Assembly (NCBI GenBank): GCA_913054205.1
Contig: CAJXJM010000047.1
Coordinates: 1 to 10,536 of the forward strand
DNA: 10,536 nt
DNA from: an uncultured Rhodospirillaceae bacterium
GTDB lineage: Bacteria > Pseudomonadota > Alphaproteobacteria > Rhodospirillales > UBA2165
Reading direction: 5' to 3'
Below are positions 1 to 7,723 of the stretch, piece by piece. The translations under genes were made by a program, and so were the position numbers. The notes under the pieces are model-generated. The model was not told where the DNA came from and searched no databases. It saw nothing but the letters and a program-made list of their open reading frames with translations. Numbering within the stretch: the first letter of the stretch is position 1; each line of letters opens with the position of its first letter.

Positions 1-1028
1 TCTATAGTTGTAATAGCGAGTACCCCTTTTGCTTTCACAAAGGTTGAAATATGTTCCAATAAAGGAAAAGGGGCTTTTTGATGGGGAAGGCATCCTTCAG
101 CCCAAACAATATCAAATTTTTTATTACTTTGAAAATCAGAAAAATCAAAATTTTGGATATCGAGTTCAACTGGCCCAGACTCAACTTGGGACAACTCCAA
201 GATGCCATCAATCAGACCCAGCAAAGATTCGCCACTCATTCTAATTTGTTGCAGATAATTTGAATATTTGTGTTTCAAACCATCTTCGAAATCGCGCGCC
301 ACCATATTATTTAAACCCAATATTGCGCTAAGCGGTGTTCTCAATTCAAAGCCAATTGAAGATATAAATTTTGATTTTGCAGAATCTGCTTCATCGGCTC
401 TATTTTTAGCTTCAGCCAGTTCCCATTCTGTATAACTTTCGGCCGATACATCTACATGAATTCCGATCAACCATCCATCATCAAGCTTACGGCGATAGGC
501 TTTCGAGATTCTACCATTTGGTCGCTTCACGATCTGTGTGGTCGATAGCCCGCTTAAATTGGCCACATCTTTCCCCACCCAGGATGCTTTATCCTCCGTC
601 ATAGTGCCAAGCTTATTTAAATACTCCCAGCGAAATTCACAAAATTCCTGATAGGTAACACCAACTTCCAAAATACCCTGCCAATGAGGATACAGATTCT
701 CTATCGCTTTATTCATAAACTGAAGAACACCGTCAGGATCCCAAAGAACGACACCTATATCAAATTGGTCCAAGGCATTGAAAAAGCGCATTTGAGTTGA
801 CCGAGTTTCACCTTGAGCAACCACTTCTGCGGTTTCATCTATACCGATCACCCTAAACCCAGAAAATTTACCACTATGATCTCTCAACGGCGCTCCAGAT
901 AGGCGGCGATAAAATTTTTCTCCATTGGGCAATATCCAACAGATTTTCAAATCTCTGAACTCTTTTTTGCTTTCGAGTGCATTTTTGAGGGCTACTTTGT
1001 CCTCCTCAGATAATGCCAAATCCGTTTC
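1..1028 (-). pseudogene. Downstream part of interrupted PAS sensor: rest of PAS, second PAS-like region, His-less HisKA helix, methyltransferase-like tail (runs off window)
   Basis: Reading on in the same frame past the TGA at 1029-1031, the minus strand stays open to base 1. The first part completes the PAS domain begun upstream (FRDLKICWILPNGEKFYRR, then SGAPLRDHSGKFSGFRVIG). A second PAS-like region follows, roughly 795 to 425 (FDIGVVLWDPDGVLQFMN). Next comes a HisKA dimerisation/phosphotransfer helix at about 380-130: AKSKFISSIGFELRTPLSA aligns with the usual AKSEFLANMSHELRTPLNA, but the phosphoacceptor His is Phe (codon at 348-350). After VESGPVELDIQNFDF, where a kinase would lead into its HATPase domain, the sequence becomes FDIVWAEGCLPHQ and then VKAKGVLAITTI. 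That resembles motifs IV to V of class I SAM methyltransferases. No N, G1 or G2 box is present within the window. I see no good start codon with a ribosome-binding site after the TGA, so it is probably not translated separately. The PAS and HisKA assignments are firm; the methyltransferase reading is moderate. Confidence 0.68.
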
Positions 1029-1892
1029 TCAGGCCAATTTACCTAATATTGTCACATTCAATTCGCGCACTATCTTCGAAACTGAGGGTGCGTAAATAAT
1101 ATTATGATTGGCGTCCGATTCCCAATATCGATCAGCGGCTACATCAGCAAAGCCCTTAAATCTTTCCTCGCTGATTTTAAGAGCTATTTCGCGTTCTTCC
1201 CGAACTTCAATTTCCTTGGTCAGTTCGAGAGTTCGGTCCGCCACCAATTCTTCAAGGTGGTCGTGACAAACCATTAATTCTGCGCCCTGCTCTTGAACTC
1301 GACCGACGAGCGTCATAAGCGCACCCATGAGGCCAGCCAAACACAGAATTAACGAACCAATAGTAACAAAAAATACAATTGAGGTAGCTGTCCACGCGCC
1401 CTTGCTGGTGTTGAAAACCGCGGCATCAACTGAAATCAATAAATCGCCGGAGGAAACGCCATAGCCAATTGCGATGATGCTGAGCATACATATGCAGATG
1501 GCATAAATGGCTTTATCCACACCAAGGAAGATGGCGGCTAAAATGCAAACAGCCATATATCCTGGAATGCCCATACTGAGCAAACCAAGATTAAATATCC
1601 CAAATGTCGAAATAACAAAGAGACAGGCAATTGTCGTATAGGATCTGACCTGATGAGAAAATTTAGTGCGAAATACCGCTATAAGCCACCAAATCCCCAT
1701 CGTCGCTAAAGTCGGCAGTTGAATCGCCTGCCACCCGACATCAATACTGCGATAGATCAATCCCCCAAGGGCGGATATCAATAAGAAAGAAACCATCAGC
1801 AAATAGGCACTACTGATCTTAGCGCGAATCACATCTACACTAAGACTCATCGCCAATATTCTCGAAGGAAAATAAATTCTTCCTATCAGCAT
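1029..1892 (-). CDS. N-terminal part of membrane-bound PAS sensor (histidine-kinase-like), ended by an in-frame TGA
   Basis: The 287-residue product has about six hydrophobic segments (roughly residues 27-49, 58-75, 84-104, 106-125, 127-146 and 168-195). A charged, probably coiled-coil linker follows (EELVADRTLELTKEI, 214-228), typical of sensor kinases, and then the first half of a PAS domain (from about 241, ISEERFKGFADVAADRYWE). The TGA stop falls inside this PAS domain, and its second half continues in the same frame downstream, so the gene appears to be one sensor gene split by a nonsense codon. As it stands it would make an input and membrane module with no output. The start is uncertain: neither the ATG at 1892 nor the in-frame ATG at 1850 has a clear Shine-Dalgarno sequence. 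The ligand is unknown; the membrane region is MASE-like in layout only. Confidence 0.65.
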   Translation of the reverse strand: MLIGRIYFPSRILAMSLSVDVIRAKISSAYLLMVSFLLISALGGLIYRSIDVGWQAIQLPTLATMGIWWLIAVFRTKFSHQVRSYTTIACLFVISTFGIFNLGLLSMGIPGYMAVCILAAIFLGVDKAIYAICICMLSIIAIGYGVSSGDLLISVDAAVFNTSKGAWTATSIVFFVTIGSLILCLAGLMGALMTLVGRVQEQGAELMVCHDHLEELVADRTLELTKEIEVREEREIALKISEERFKGFADVAADRYWESDANHNIIYAPSVSKIVRELNVTILGKLA

Positions 1893-2105
1893 TCTGTAAA
1901 AATTTGGTCATCTAAGATTTATCAACCAACCTGTATCAGCTCTTTCGCAGTCTTCTATTAGTATTTGTTAATTAGAGCGTCAAATATCAACTGTTTAGTG
2001 GCTAAAAGGGACATTTTTCGTCGAAAATGGCCTGTTTAATTCTCCGAAATCGTTAAAACACAAAAATCGAGTAAAATAGTATGCAAAAACACCGTATTTG
2101 ATGTG
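1893..2105. other. Intergenic, AT-rich; weak hairpin, no gene seen
   Basis: This stretch lies between the flippase stop and the start of the interrupted sensor gene and should carry the sensor's promoter. I see no convincing -35/-10 pair. The only notable structure is an imperfect palindrome at 2012-2029 (CATTTTTCG T CGAAAATG, one base bulged). It could fold at the 3' end of the flippase transcript, but it has no proper T run after it. No coding potential on either strand. Confidence 0.4.
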
Positions 2106-3548
2106 CTAGCGATCTGGATTTAATATTTGGCCCAATTTTGATCGGAATATCACAAATACTGCCAGCAGAAAGATGCCGCCAAAAATCGCTCCATTCACGG
2201 CCAACGTAATGATGCTGTCTGAAATGGCCATATCAGATGCTTGACCAAGTTCAAAAGAAACGCCCCAAACACCTGCCACACCGGCAGCCATACAAAGGCA
2301 GGCACGGAAAATTACGCCAGCGTGAAAAGTCGATGTTTTAGTATAAAATTTATAGGCCACGCCAAGAGTGATAACAGACTGGCTTATCAGTGAGGCGTAG
2401 GCTGCTCCGATAATGCCATATTTGGGAATAAAGATAAAATTGAGGATAACGTTGAGAATCGCCCCAGCCAACGTCGCGTACATATGAAAACGCTCATCAT
2501 TCCAGGCAAGCAATGGATTTCCGTAGACGATGCGAAGATGCATCATCACCATGCTCGCCATCAATATAAGCAGTGTCGGTCCGGCCTCCGAGAACGCCGA
2601 GCCATATAGAATGCGTAAGATCAGATCCGGAAATAACGCGATAAAAATGACCAATGGCAAACTTAAAATGAGAACTGATATCGCAAATGACTTACTACGA
2701 TCTTGGCGCAATTGCTGATCATCCCACCCTGCTGATAGGCTTGGGAAAAACGGTGCAGCAAGCAGGCCCACGGGAATCATCGTCAGGCCAACAATCTTAA
2801 AAGCGCTCACATAGAGGCCGGTTTGTTCATTCGTGGACATCAACCCCAGCATCACGGCATCGGTGTTAAATATGATGGTGTGCATCACCCCCGAGACAGC
2901 CATCGGCAATGCAACGGACAATATGTGACGCCACTTATCCGGGGCAAAGGAAAGGCCTAGACCATTTACATTTCGGCGGGCATAGAGCCAAACAGAACCG
3001 ACGGCGATTGCACCCGCAACGACCGGAATAATAGCCGCTGTCATCAGATCATCCGGTGAACGCACAAATATAATTATTGAAATTAACGTCAAAAGCGCCG
3101 TCGCAATTTGCCGAAGGCCGTTGATGCCCATGCGCTCAAGACCTTGAAAAACAAAATCGAGCACAAAGACCGACACAAAAATGCCGCCAGCTTGAATAAG
3201 AAGAACTGTTTTTTCCGATTGGTTTCGATCCAGCGAAAAGACGATTAAGATAAAGGCAACATAGGCAGCCACAGACAACGTCAATCGAAGGCCAATGATC
3301 GGACTGGTGATCGATCCTGCTTCATTGGGGTCTCGGGCAATGGCCCGTGCGCCGGCCATATCCATGCTCAAACTCGCGACAATGCCCAACAATGCCAGAA
3401 ATGCAGTGCCAAAACCAAGCACGCCAAAGCCATCGGTCCCCAATGCTCGTGCCAGCAACGCGGAGGAGAAAAGACCGGCGATAGAGGCAACGATCTGCGC
3501 CGCCGTCAATACTTTGATATTGCGTAAAATGGTTGAGGTAAAAGTCAT
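2106..3548 (-). CDS. Wzx/MATE-type polysaccharide (lipid-linked oligosaccharide) flippase family protein
   Basis: A 480-residue, almost wholly hydrophobic protein with about 12-14 membrane segments spread along its length. The N-terminus shows the hallmark of the polysaccharide biosynthesis (RfbX/Wzx) branch of the MOP flippase superfamily: a helix followed by LLARALGTDGFG (residues 31-42). The C-terminal half has the usual pattern for this family (PKYGIIGAAYASLISQ). Family members move undecaprenyl-linked sugars from the cytoplasmic to the periplasmic face of the inner membrane for O-antigen, capsule or exopolysaccharide synthesis; the substrate here cannot be read from sequence. The ATG at 3548 has a purine-rich AGAGCGG about 7 bases upstream. 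Length is normal and the frame intact. No glycosyltransferase or polymerase gene is beside it in the window, so it looks like an orphan flippase or the edge of a cluster. Ends with TAG. Confidence 0.85.
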   Translation of the reverse strand: MTFTSTILRNIKVLTAAQIVASIAGLFSSALLARALGTDGFGVLGFGTAFLALLGIVASLSMDMAGARAIARDPNEAGSITSPIIGLRLTLSVAAYVAFILIVFSLDRNQSEKTVLLIQAGGIFVSVFVLDFVFQGLERMGINGLRQIATALLTLISIIIFVRSPDDLMTAAIIPVVAGAIAVGSVWLYARRNVNGLGLSFAPDKWRHILSVALPMAVSGVMHTIIFNTDAVMLGLMSTNEQTGLYVSAFKIVGLTMIPVGLLAAPFFPSLSAGWDDQQLRQDRSKSFAISVLILSLPLVIFIALFPDLILRILYGSAFSEAGPTLLILMASMVMMHLRIVYGNPLLAWNDERFHMYATLAGAILNVILNFIFIPKYGIIGAAYASLISQSVITLGVAYKFYTKTSTFHAGVIFRACLCMAAGVAGVWGVSFELGQASDMAISDSIITLAVNGAIFGGIFLLAVFVIFRSKLGQILNPDR

Positions 3549-3638
3549 TAAACCGCTCTAATTCCCCCATAAGCTCTAATAGTTTAACGACGTTATATCA
3601 GGAAGCTCAGGCCACAACCTTAAATTATTATGGATTAA

Positions 3639-4898
3639 TTATTCCAGAACCAAAGACACCATGCCATCCGCGAGCTTGGGCTCGAACCAGGTGCTTTTTG
3701 GCGGCATAACCTCCTCGGCATCAGCAACCGACATAAGATCTGCCATGCTGGTCGGAAAAAGCGCGAAGGCAACGGCCCAATCGCCGCTATCGACACGCTT
3801 TTCAAGCTCGCTCATACCCCGAATACCACCGATAAAGTCAATTCGCGGATCGATACGTGGATCACCAATCGCCAATATCGGTTCCAACAGGCGAGATGTC
3901 AAAATCGCGATATCCAACTGATCAACCGGCGAGCCACCGCTCGGCGCAGGCTGCTTTAACGAAAGCGCATACCATTTGCCGTCCAGATACATACCGAAGC
4001 TGTTTCGCGTCGATGGTTTTGCAGTTTCATTTTTTTCTGCCACCTCAAACCCAACCCCAATGCTTTCAAGAAATTCAGCCGGTGTGAGCCCGTTTAAATC
4101 TTTGACGACGCGATTGTAATCAAGAATTTGAACTTCTGCCTCTGGAAAACTAACGATTAAAAAGGTGTTGTACGGTTCATCACCGCTGTGATTTGGGTTG
4201 GCCTCTTTGCGGGCTGCGGTCACTCTAGAGGCAGCAGCAGAACGATGGTGGCCATCGGCGATATAAATTACACCGAGCCGATCAAAACCTTCTGTAAGGC
4301 TCGCAATATCCTCGGGCTCTGTCACCACCCAAAGCGTATGCTCAACTTTTCCTTCGCCGATCACATGGTAGTCAGCGGCGCCCTTTACAGTGCGCTGAAT
4401 GACTTCTTCGAGCAAAGAATCTGGCTTATGGGTCGTAAAAACCGGACCCGTTTGTGCATTGACGGCATCGATTTGACGCACCCGATCAGTTTCTTTATCG
4501 GGGCGGGTAAACTCATGGCGGCGTATGAGATTGGCTTCGTAAGCCTCAACCGAGCCAGCACCGACAATGCCGGTCTGAATATGGTTCCCCATTTGCACAC
4601 GATAGATATAGTAATAGTCGTCCGCATCCCGCCGCAAAATACCTTCACTTACCATACGATTTATATTTTCCGTGGCTTTGGCATAAACCTCGTCAGAATA
4701 GACATCCGTTCCTTCCGGCAAATCTATCTCAGGCTTGGAGATATGGAGAAAACTCCACGGCTTTTCTTGTGCCAATGCACGGGCTTCTTCGGTGTTCACC
4801 ACATCATAGGGCGGCGCCACAACTTCTTGCGCCAAATCTGCAACGGGGCGGAGGGCGGCAAATGGATAGACCAGATGCTTTTTCTGAAGATCACTCAA
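3639..4898 (-). CDS. DUF1015 family protein (conserved, function not established)
   Basis: A 419-residue soluble protein matching the DUF1015 family over its whole length. Visible family marks are APPYDVV (28-34), the charged RRHEFTRPDKETDR (126-139) and IYIADGHHRSAAASR (211-225). The DGHHR signature resembles the ParB/Srx-like nucleotide-binding motif, so a kinase- or nucleotide-dependent activity is an inference, not a known function. In some other bacteria DUF1015 genes sit next to serine-biosynthesis genes (my recollection); no such neighbour is present here. The start is TTG at 4898, supported by AGGA seven bases upstream; the overlapping GTG is out of frame. The gene is transcribed in the same direction as degP but lies beyond a terminator hairpin, so it needs its own promoter between 4899 and about 4987. 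Ends with TAA. Confidence 0.85.
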   Translation of the reverse strand: MSDLQKKHLVYPFAALRPVADLAQEVVAPPYDVVNTEEARALAQEKPWSFLHISKPEIDLPEGTDVYSDEVYAKATENINRMVSEGILRRDADDYYYIYRVQMGNHIQTGIVGAGSVEAYEANLIRRHEFTRPDKETDRVRQIDAVNAQTGPVFTTHKPDSLLEEVIQRTVKGAADYHVIGEGKVEHTLWVVTEPEDIASLTEGFDRLGVIYIADGHHRSAAASRVTAARKEANPNHSGDEPYNTFLIVSFPEAEVQILDYNRVVKDLNGLTPAEFLESIGVGFEVAEKNETAKPSTRNSFGMYLDGKWYALSLKQPAPSGGSPVDQLDIAILTSRLLEPILAIGDPRIDPRIDFIGGIRGMSELEKRVDSGDWAVAFALFPTSMADLMSVADAEEVMPPKSTWFEPKLADGMVSLVLE

Positions 4899-5041
4899 CG
4901 TATTTTCCTAATTTGAACAGCCAGAGGGGAAGGCATATGTAGCAAGCTTGCCGCTTAAGTTAAACCCGGAACTTTGCCATAAGTCACATAAAAAAAGCGG
5001 CACCTCTAGGAACCGCTTTTTTAAATCAATTTGTATCGATA
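4899..5041. other. Intergenic between degP and the DUF1015 gene
   Basis: The right part holds the terminator hairpin described separately. The left part (4899-4987) must hold the promoter and ribosome-binding site of the DUF1015 gene. The AGGA of that site is visible at about 4906-4909; a TTTAAC-17-TACATA pair on the minus strand is too weak to call. A 10-bp palindrome GCAAGCTTGC occurs at 4942-4951, of unknown meaning. Confidence 0.4.
4988..5022 (-). terminator. Rho-independent terminator after degP, T-run on both sides
   Basis: About 20 bases after the degP stop, AAAAAAGCGG and CCGCTTTTTT form an inverted repeat around CACCTCTAGGAA, whose inner CCT/AGG can extend the stem. Reading on the minus strand the GC stem is followed by seven T, a canonical intrinsic terminator for degP. 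The other strand also ends in a T run, so it could work in both directions, although no plus-strand gene points into it. Confidence 0.85.
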
Positions 5042-6505
5042 CTATTTTTTGTTAAGTCGCAATGCAACGAACCTAAGTCCTGCCTGACCTTCAATGAGCA
5101 GCAAAACGGATTTCCGCCCGGATGACTTGGCTTCGTCGATCCATTTTTTCACTTCCTTTGGCGATTTAACTTCATTTTGGCTCACCTCGACGATGACATC
5201 ACCAGCTTTGATGCCTTTTTCAGCCGCAGCGCCTTCTTTTTCGACACCGACAACGACGACACCTTTGGCCTGCTTTTTCAAATTGTAGCGCTTGCGTATT
5301 CCTGCCGTAACCCGGCCAACACTGATACCCAAAGAGGCAATTTTAAGCTCTTCCTCTTTGCCGCCCTCTTCGCCCAAATTTTTTCGACTCACGTTAGCAA
5401 CTTGCTCTTCATCCAGTTCACCAACACTCACTTGGGTGGTTTCTTTTTTACCGTCGCGCCAAACCTCTACGTCAACTTTCTTATCAATATCGGTTTCGGC
5501 GACAATTTTCGGCAAATTGCGCATTTCTTTAACCGGTTGATTGTTGAATTTTAGAATAACGTCACCCGCCTTTATATTGCCTTTAGCGGCAGGGCTATTC
5601 TCAGTCACACTGGCGACCAAAGCGCCCTCGGCCTTTTTAAGACCCAAGCTCTCGGCAATTTCCTCGGTCACTTTTTGAATGCGGACACCCAACCAACCAC
5701 GACGGGTTTTACCGTATTTGACCAATTGATTAATGATGTTATTGGCTATTCTCGACGGAATAGAAAAGCCGATACCGATACTGCCGCCGGAGGGCGAAAA
5801 AATTGCTGTATTAATGCCGATGACTTCGCCGTCCATATTAAACAAAGGTCCACCGGAATTGCCGCGGTTAATCGAAGCGTCGGTCTGAATGAAATCATCA
5901 TATGGGCCTGAGTTAATGTTCCGGCCGCGCGCCGAAACAATACCGGCCGTCACGGAACCGCCGAGACCAAATGGATTACCGATTGCAACAACCCAATCGC
6001 CGACACGGATTTTATCCGAATCTCCTAATTTAACCGACGGCAGATCATTTTTCGGTTTTATTCGAAGAACTGCAATATCAGTTTTAGGATCGCGGCCGAT
6101 AACTTCGGCTTTCAAGGTTTCGTTGTTTTGCAGAATTACCGTAATTTCATCTGCATCTTGGATCACATGATTGTTGGTAATCACGATGCCTTTTTTATCG
6201 ATAATAAAGCCCGAGCCGAGCGACGTGGATTTGCGCTGCTGTTGAGGTCTATTACGATCCAAAAAATCGCGGAAATCTTCGAATGGTGATCCTGGAGGAA
6301 ATTGAGGAAGTTCCGGCGCTTTACTACTGCCTCGTTTCGAGATGGTTGTGGTCGAAATATTAACCACTGCCGGCAATAATTTTGCGGCCAGATCAGCAAA
6401 ACTTTCAGGTGCGGAACGTGCACTTGCCTGAGAGGTGACCAAAACAATAGTCAGTAAAGTTGAAACGACTAATCCATAAAAATGTTTACTGAAATAACGC
6501 GCCAC
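5042..6505 (-). CDS. degP: Do-family periplasmic serine endoprotease (DegP/MucD type)
   Basis: An HtrA/Do-family protease with two PDZ domains. Residue numbers count from a possible TTG at 6523; subtract six for the preferred start. The order is: signal peptide (hydrophobic YGLVVSTLLTIVLVT, probable cleavage after SQASA); Q-rich loop; trypsin-like domain with catalytic His119 (TNNHVI), Asp149 (TDIAVL) and Ser223 (GNSGGPL); PDZ1 from about 277 (RRGWLGVRI); PDZ2 from about 395 to the end. All three catalytic residues are present, so it should be active on misfolded periplasmic proteins. I prefer the GTG at 6505 as start because GGAG lies 8 bases upstream of it and the signal peptide then begins at the usual distance; the TTG at 6523 has no such site. 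It is the last gene of the hflK-hflC-DUF2065 group but has its own candidate promoter. Ends with TAG. The degP/mucD/degQ distinction cannot be settled from sequence alone. Confidence 0.93.
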   Translation of the reverse strand: MARYFSKHFYGLVVSTLLTIVLVTSQASARSAPESFADLAAKLLPAVVNISTTTISKRGSSKAPELPQFPPGSPFEDFRDFLDRNRPQQQRKSTSLGSGFIIDKKGIVITNNHVIQDADEITVILQNNETLKAEVIGRDPKTDIAVLRIKPKNDLPSVKLGDSDKIRVGDWVVAIGNPFGLGGSVTAGIVSARGRNINSGPYDDFIQTDASINRGNSGGPLFNMDGEVIGINTAIFSPSGGSIGIGFSIPSRIANNIINQLVKYGKTRRGWLGVRIQKVTEEIAESLGLKKAEGALVASVTENSPAAKGNIKAGDVILKFNNQPVKEMRNLPKIVAETDIDKKVDVEVWRDGKKETTQVSVGELDEEQVANVSRKNLGEEGGKEEELKIASLGISVGRVTAGIRKRYNLKKQAKGVVVVGVEKEGAAAEKGIKAGDVIVEVSQNEVKSPKEVKKWIDEAKSSGRKSVLLLIEGQAGLRFVALRLNKK

Positions 6506-6547
6506 TCTCAATTCTCCGATCAAATAACCAATTACTTTTTCGAGGTA

Positions 6548-6575
6548 ATTATCTTGCTGCCTTTATATAGATCAA
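6548..6575 (-). promoter_or_regulatory. Candidate degP promoter
   Basis: On the minus strand TTGATC (6575-6570) and GATAAT (6553-6548) are separated by 16 bases, a fair match to sigma70 -35/-10 boxes (4/6 and 5/6). It would start transcription near 6541 and give a leader of about 35 bases before the GTG start. It lies directly downstream of a terminator-like hairpin, as expected for a separately transcribed gene. No sigmaE/RpoH-type site was recognised. Confidence 0.4.
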
Positions 6576-6583
6576 ATTAGGGT

Positions 6584-6613
6584 AAAAACAGGGCGAATTA
6601 ACAATCACGCCCT
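6584..6613 (-). terminator. Terminator-like hairpin ending the hflK-hflC-DUF2065 transcript
   Basis: On the minus strand AGGGCG and CGCCCT form a perfect 6-bp GC-rich stem around a 12-base loop, followed by GTTTTTA. It begins about 25 bases after the DUF2065 stop and before the degP promoter candidate. The long loop and short stem suggest incomplete termination, which would let some read-through reach degP. Confidence 0.6.
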
Positions 6614-6637
6614 ATAAATTCTGCGTGATGCGCTCTT

Positions 6638-6823
6638 CTAGCCGCGAATGACCCAGACCAAAGCAACGCCGGCGACAGCCGCCGTTAATCCTGCCCGGCG
6701 CAAAGCACTATCCGGTTGATCCAATATTTGGGCCATGAATTTTTTCATTGCTTCCGGAAAGAGCGCGTAAAGCGCCCCTTCCAGAGCAATTGCGAGAGCA
6801 AGAGCCGTGAGAAGATCGATCAC
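6638..6823 (-). CDS. DUF2065 family small membrane protein (YjeT-like)
   Basis: A 61-residue protein with two hydrophobic helices (about residues 2-22 and 43-59) around a short polar stretch (FPEAMKKFMAQILDQPDSALRRAG). This is the compact pattern of DUF2065, the family of E. coli YjeT, which is likewise found beside hflC. Its function is not established; location suggests a link with the HflKC/FtsH complex. The start is GTG at 6823. An in-frame TAA lies three codons upstream, so no earlier start is possible. The only Shine-Dalgarno-like GAGG is rather far (11 bases), and the gene begins 21 bases after the hflC stop, so translation is probably coupled to hflC. Ends with TAG. Confidence 0.85.
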   Translation of the reverse strand: MIDLLTALALAIALEGALYALFPEAMKKFMAQILDQPDSALRRAGLTAAVAGVALVWVIRG

Positions 6824-6844
6824 CTGATCTTAAACCTCACCGCT

Positions 6845-7723
6845 CTAATTTTCGGATTTCTTACCGCTGATACTACCAAAAAACTTGAAAAAATCGGAAT
6901 CCGGCGTCAACACCATGGTTGTACCTTCGCCGAAGGCTTCTTCATAGGCTTCCATTGAGCGATAAAACTCAAAGAATTCAATATCCTTGCCAAAGGCATC
7001 GTTGAGAATAGTGGTTTTAGCACCTTCGCCTTCACCCATCAAAATCTGCGATATCTTTTGTGCGTCGGCGAGAAGGATGGTTCGATCACGATCAGCTTCG
7101 GCCTGGGTTTTTGCCTTCAACTCGGCACCCTGCGCCCGAAGCTTGGCAGCTTCGGCAATACGTTGTGAGCGCATTCGGTTGTACACCGATTGACTGGTCG
7201 TTTCCGGTAAATCAGTCCGGCCAATTCGCACATCAATAACTTCGATGCCGAATTGCGGCGCTTGAAGTTTTAGCTGTTTGGTAATGCGTTGCATCACTTC
7301 ATCGCGTTTGTTCGACAACATATCAGCCAGCAAAACCTTACCAACTTCAGAGCGAACGGCTGCATTTAGCCGGCCCCCAAAGATTTGCCGGAAATTAGTA
7401 TCCGTTTGGGCCGTTTTCAGAAACTCCAAAGGATCAACAATTTTATAGCGCACAAAGGAATCGACGTTGATCCGTTTCTGGTCATTCAGGATAATTTCTT
7501 GAGCCGGAGGATCGAGATCAAGAATACGCCGATCATAGAACGTGACGTTTTGAATGAATGGAAGTTTGAATTTCAAGCCGGGCTCAATTTCGACACGAAT
7601 CGGATTACCAAATTGCAGTACCAGGGCCGTTTGAGTTTGATGCACGGTGAACAGCGAAGATGAGGCAACGATGCCAAGAACGACAACGACAGCACCAACA
7701 ATAGCGAGAATAGCTCTATTCAT
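6845..7723 (-). CDS. hflC: HflC, SPFH-domain modulator of protease FtsH
   Basis: A 292-residue protein: one N-terminal membrane anchor (about residues 4-23), then a periplasmic SPFH/PHB (band 7) domain (about 24-185, with GNPIRVEIEPGLKFKLPF and TSQSVYNRMRSQRIAEAAK). A long helix rich in A, E, K and R follows (about 180-240), then the family's C-terminal DIEFFEFYRSMEAYEEAF and TTMVLTPDSDFFKFF. With HflK it forms the large cage around hexameric FtsH in the inner membrane and restrains degradation of membrane proteins. The ATG overlaps the hflK stop by one base (TAATG) and has AAGGAG 8 bases upstream inside hflK, so translation is coupled and roughly equimolar. Full length, ends with TAG. Confidence 0.95.
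   Translation of the reverse strand: MNRAILAIVGAVVVVLGIVASSSLFTVHQTQTALVLQFGNPIRVEIEPGLKFKLPFIQNVTFYDRRILDLDPPAQEIILNDQKRINVDSFVRYKIVDPLEFLKTAQTDTNFRQIFGGRLNAAVRSEVGKVLLADMLSNKRDEVMQRITKQLKLQAPQFGIEVIDVRIGRTDLPETTSQSVYNRMRSQRIAEAAKLRAQGAELKAKTQAEADRDRTILLADAQKISQILMGEGEGAKTTILNDAFGKDIEFFEFYRSMEAYEEAFGEGTTMVLTPDSDFFKFFGSISGKKSEN

Noticed and set aside
29-263. Short plus-strand frames near the left edge
   Set aside because: The minus-strand frame here continues the sensor protein; the plus-strand frames have no ribosome-binding site or recognisable content.
1029-1031. Selenocysteine at the in-frame TGA
   Set aside because: A PAS domain in this class has no selenocysteine role, and I saw no convincing bacterial SECIS hairpin just after the codon.
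2012-2029. Hairpin as terminator of the flippase gene
   Set aside because: It is about 80 bases beyond the stop, AT-rich with a bulge, and lacks a following T run.
3592-3597. TATAAC as -10 box of the flippase gene
   Set aside because: No acceptable -35 box is found at 16-18 bases on the minus strand.
4188-4916. 242-codon plus-strand open frame opposite the DUF1015 gene
   Set aside because: It lies antisense to a gene with clear family motifs over its full length; its translation shows no domain and an improbable mix of Cys, His and Ile.
6506-6523. TTG at 6523 as the degP start
   Set aside because: The GTG at 6505 has GGAG eight bases upstream and places the signal peptide normally; the TTG has no matching site.
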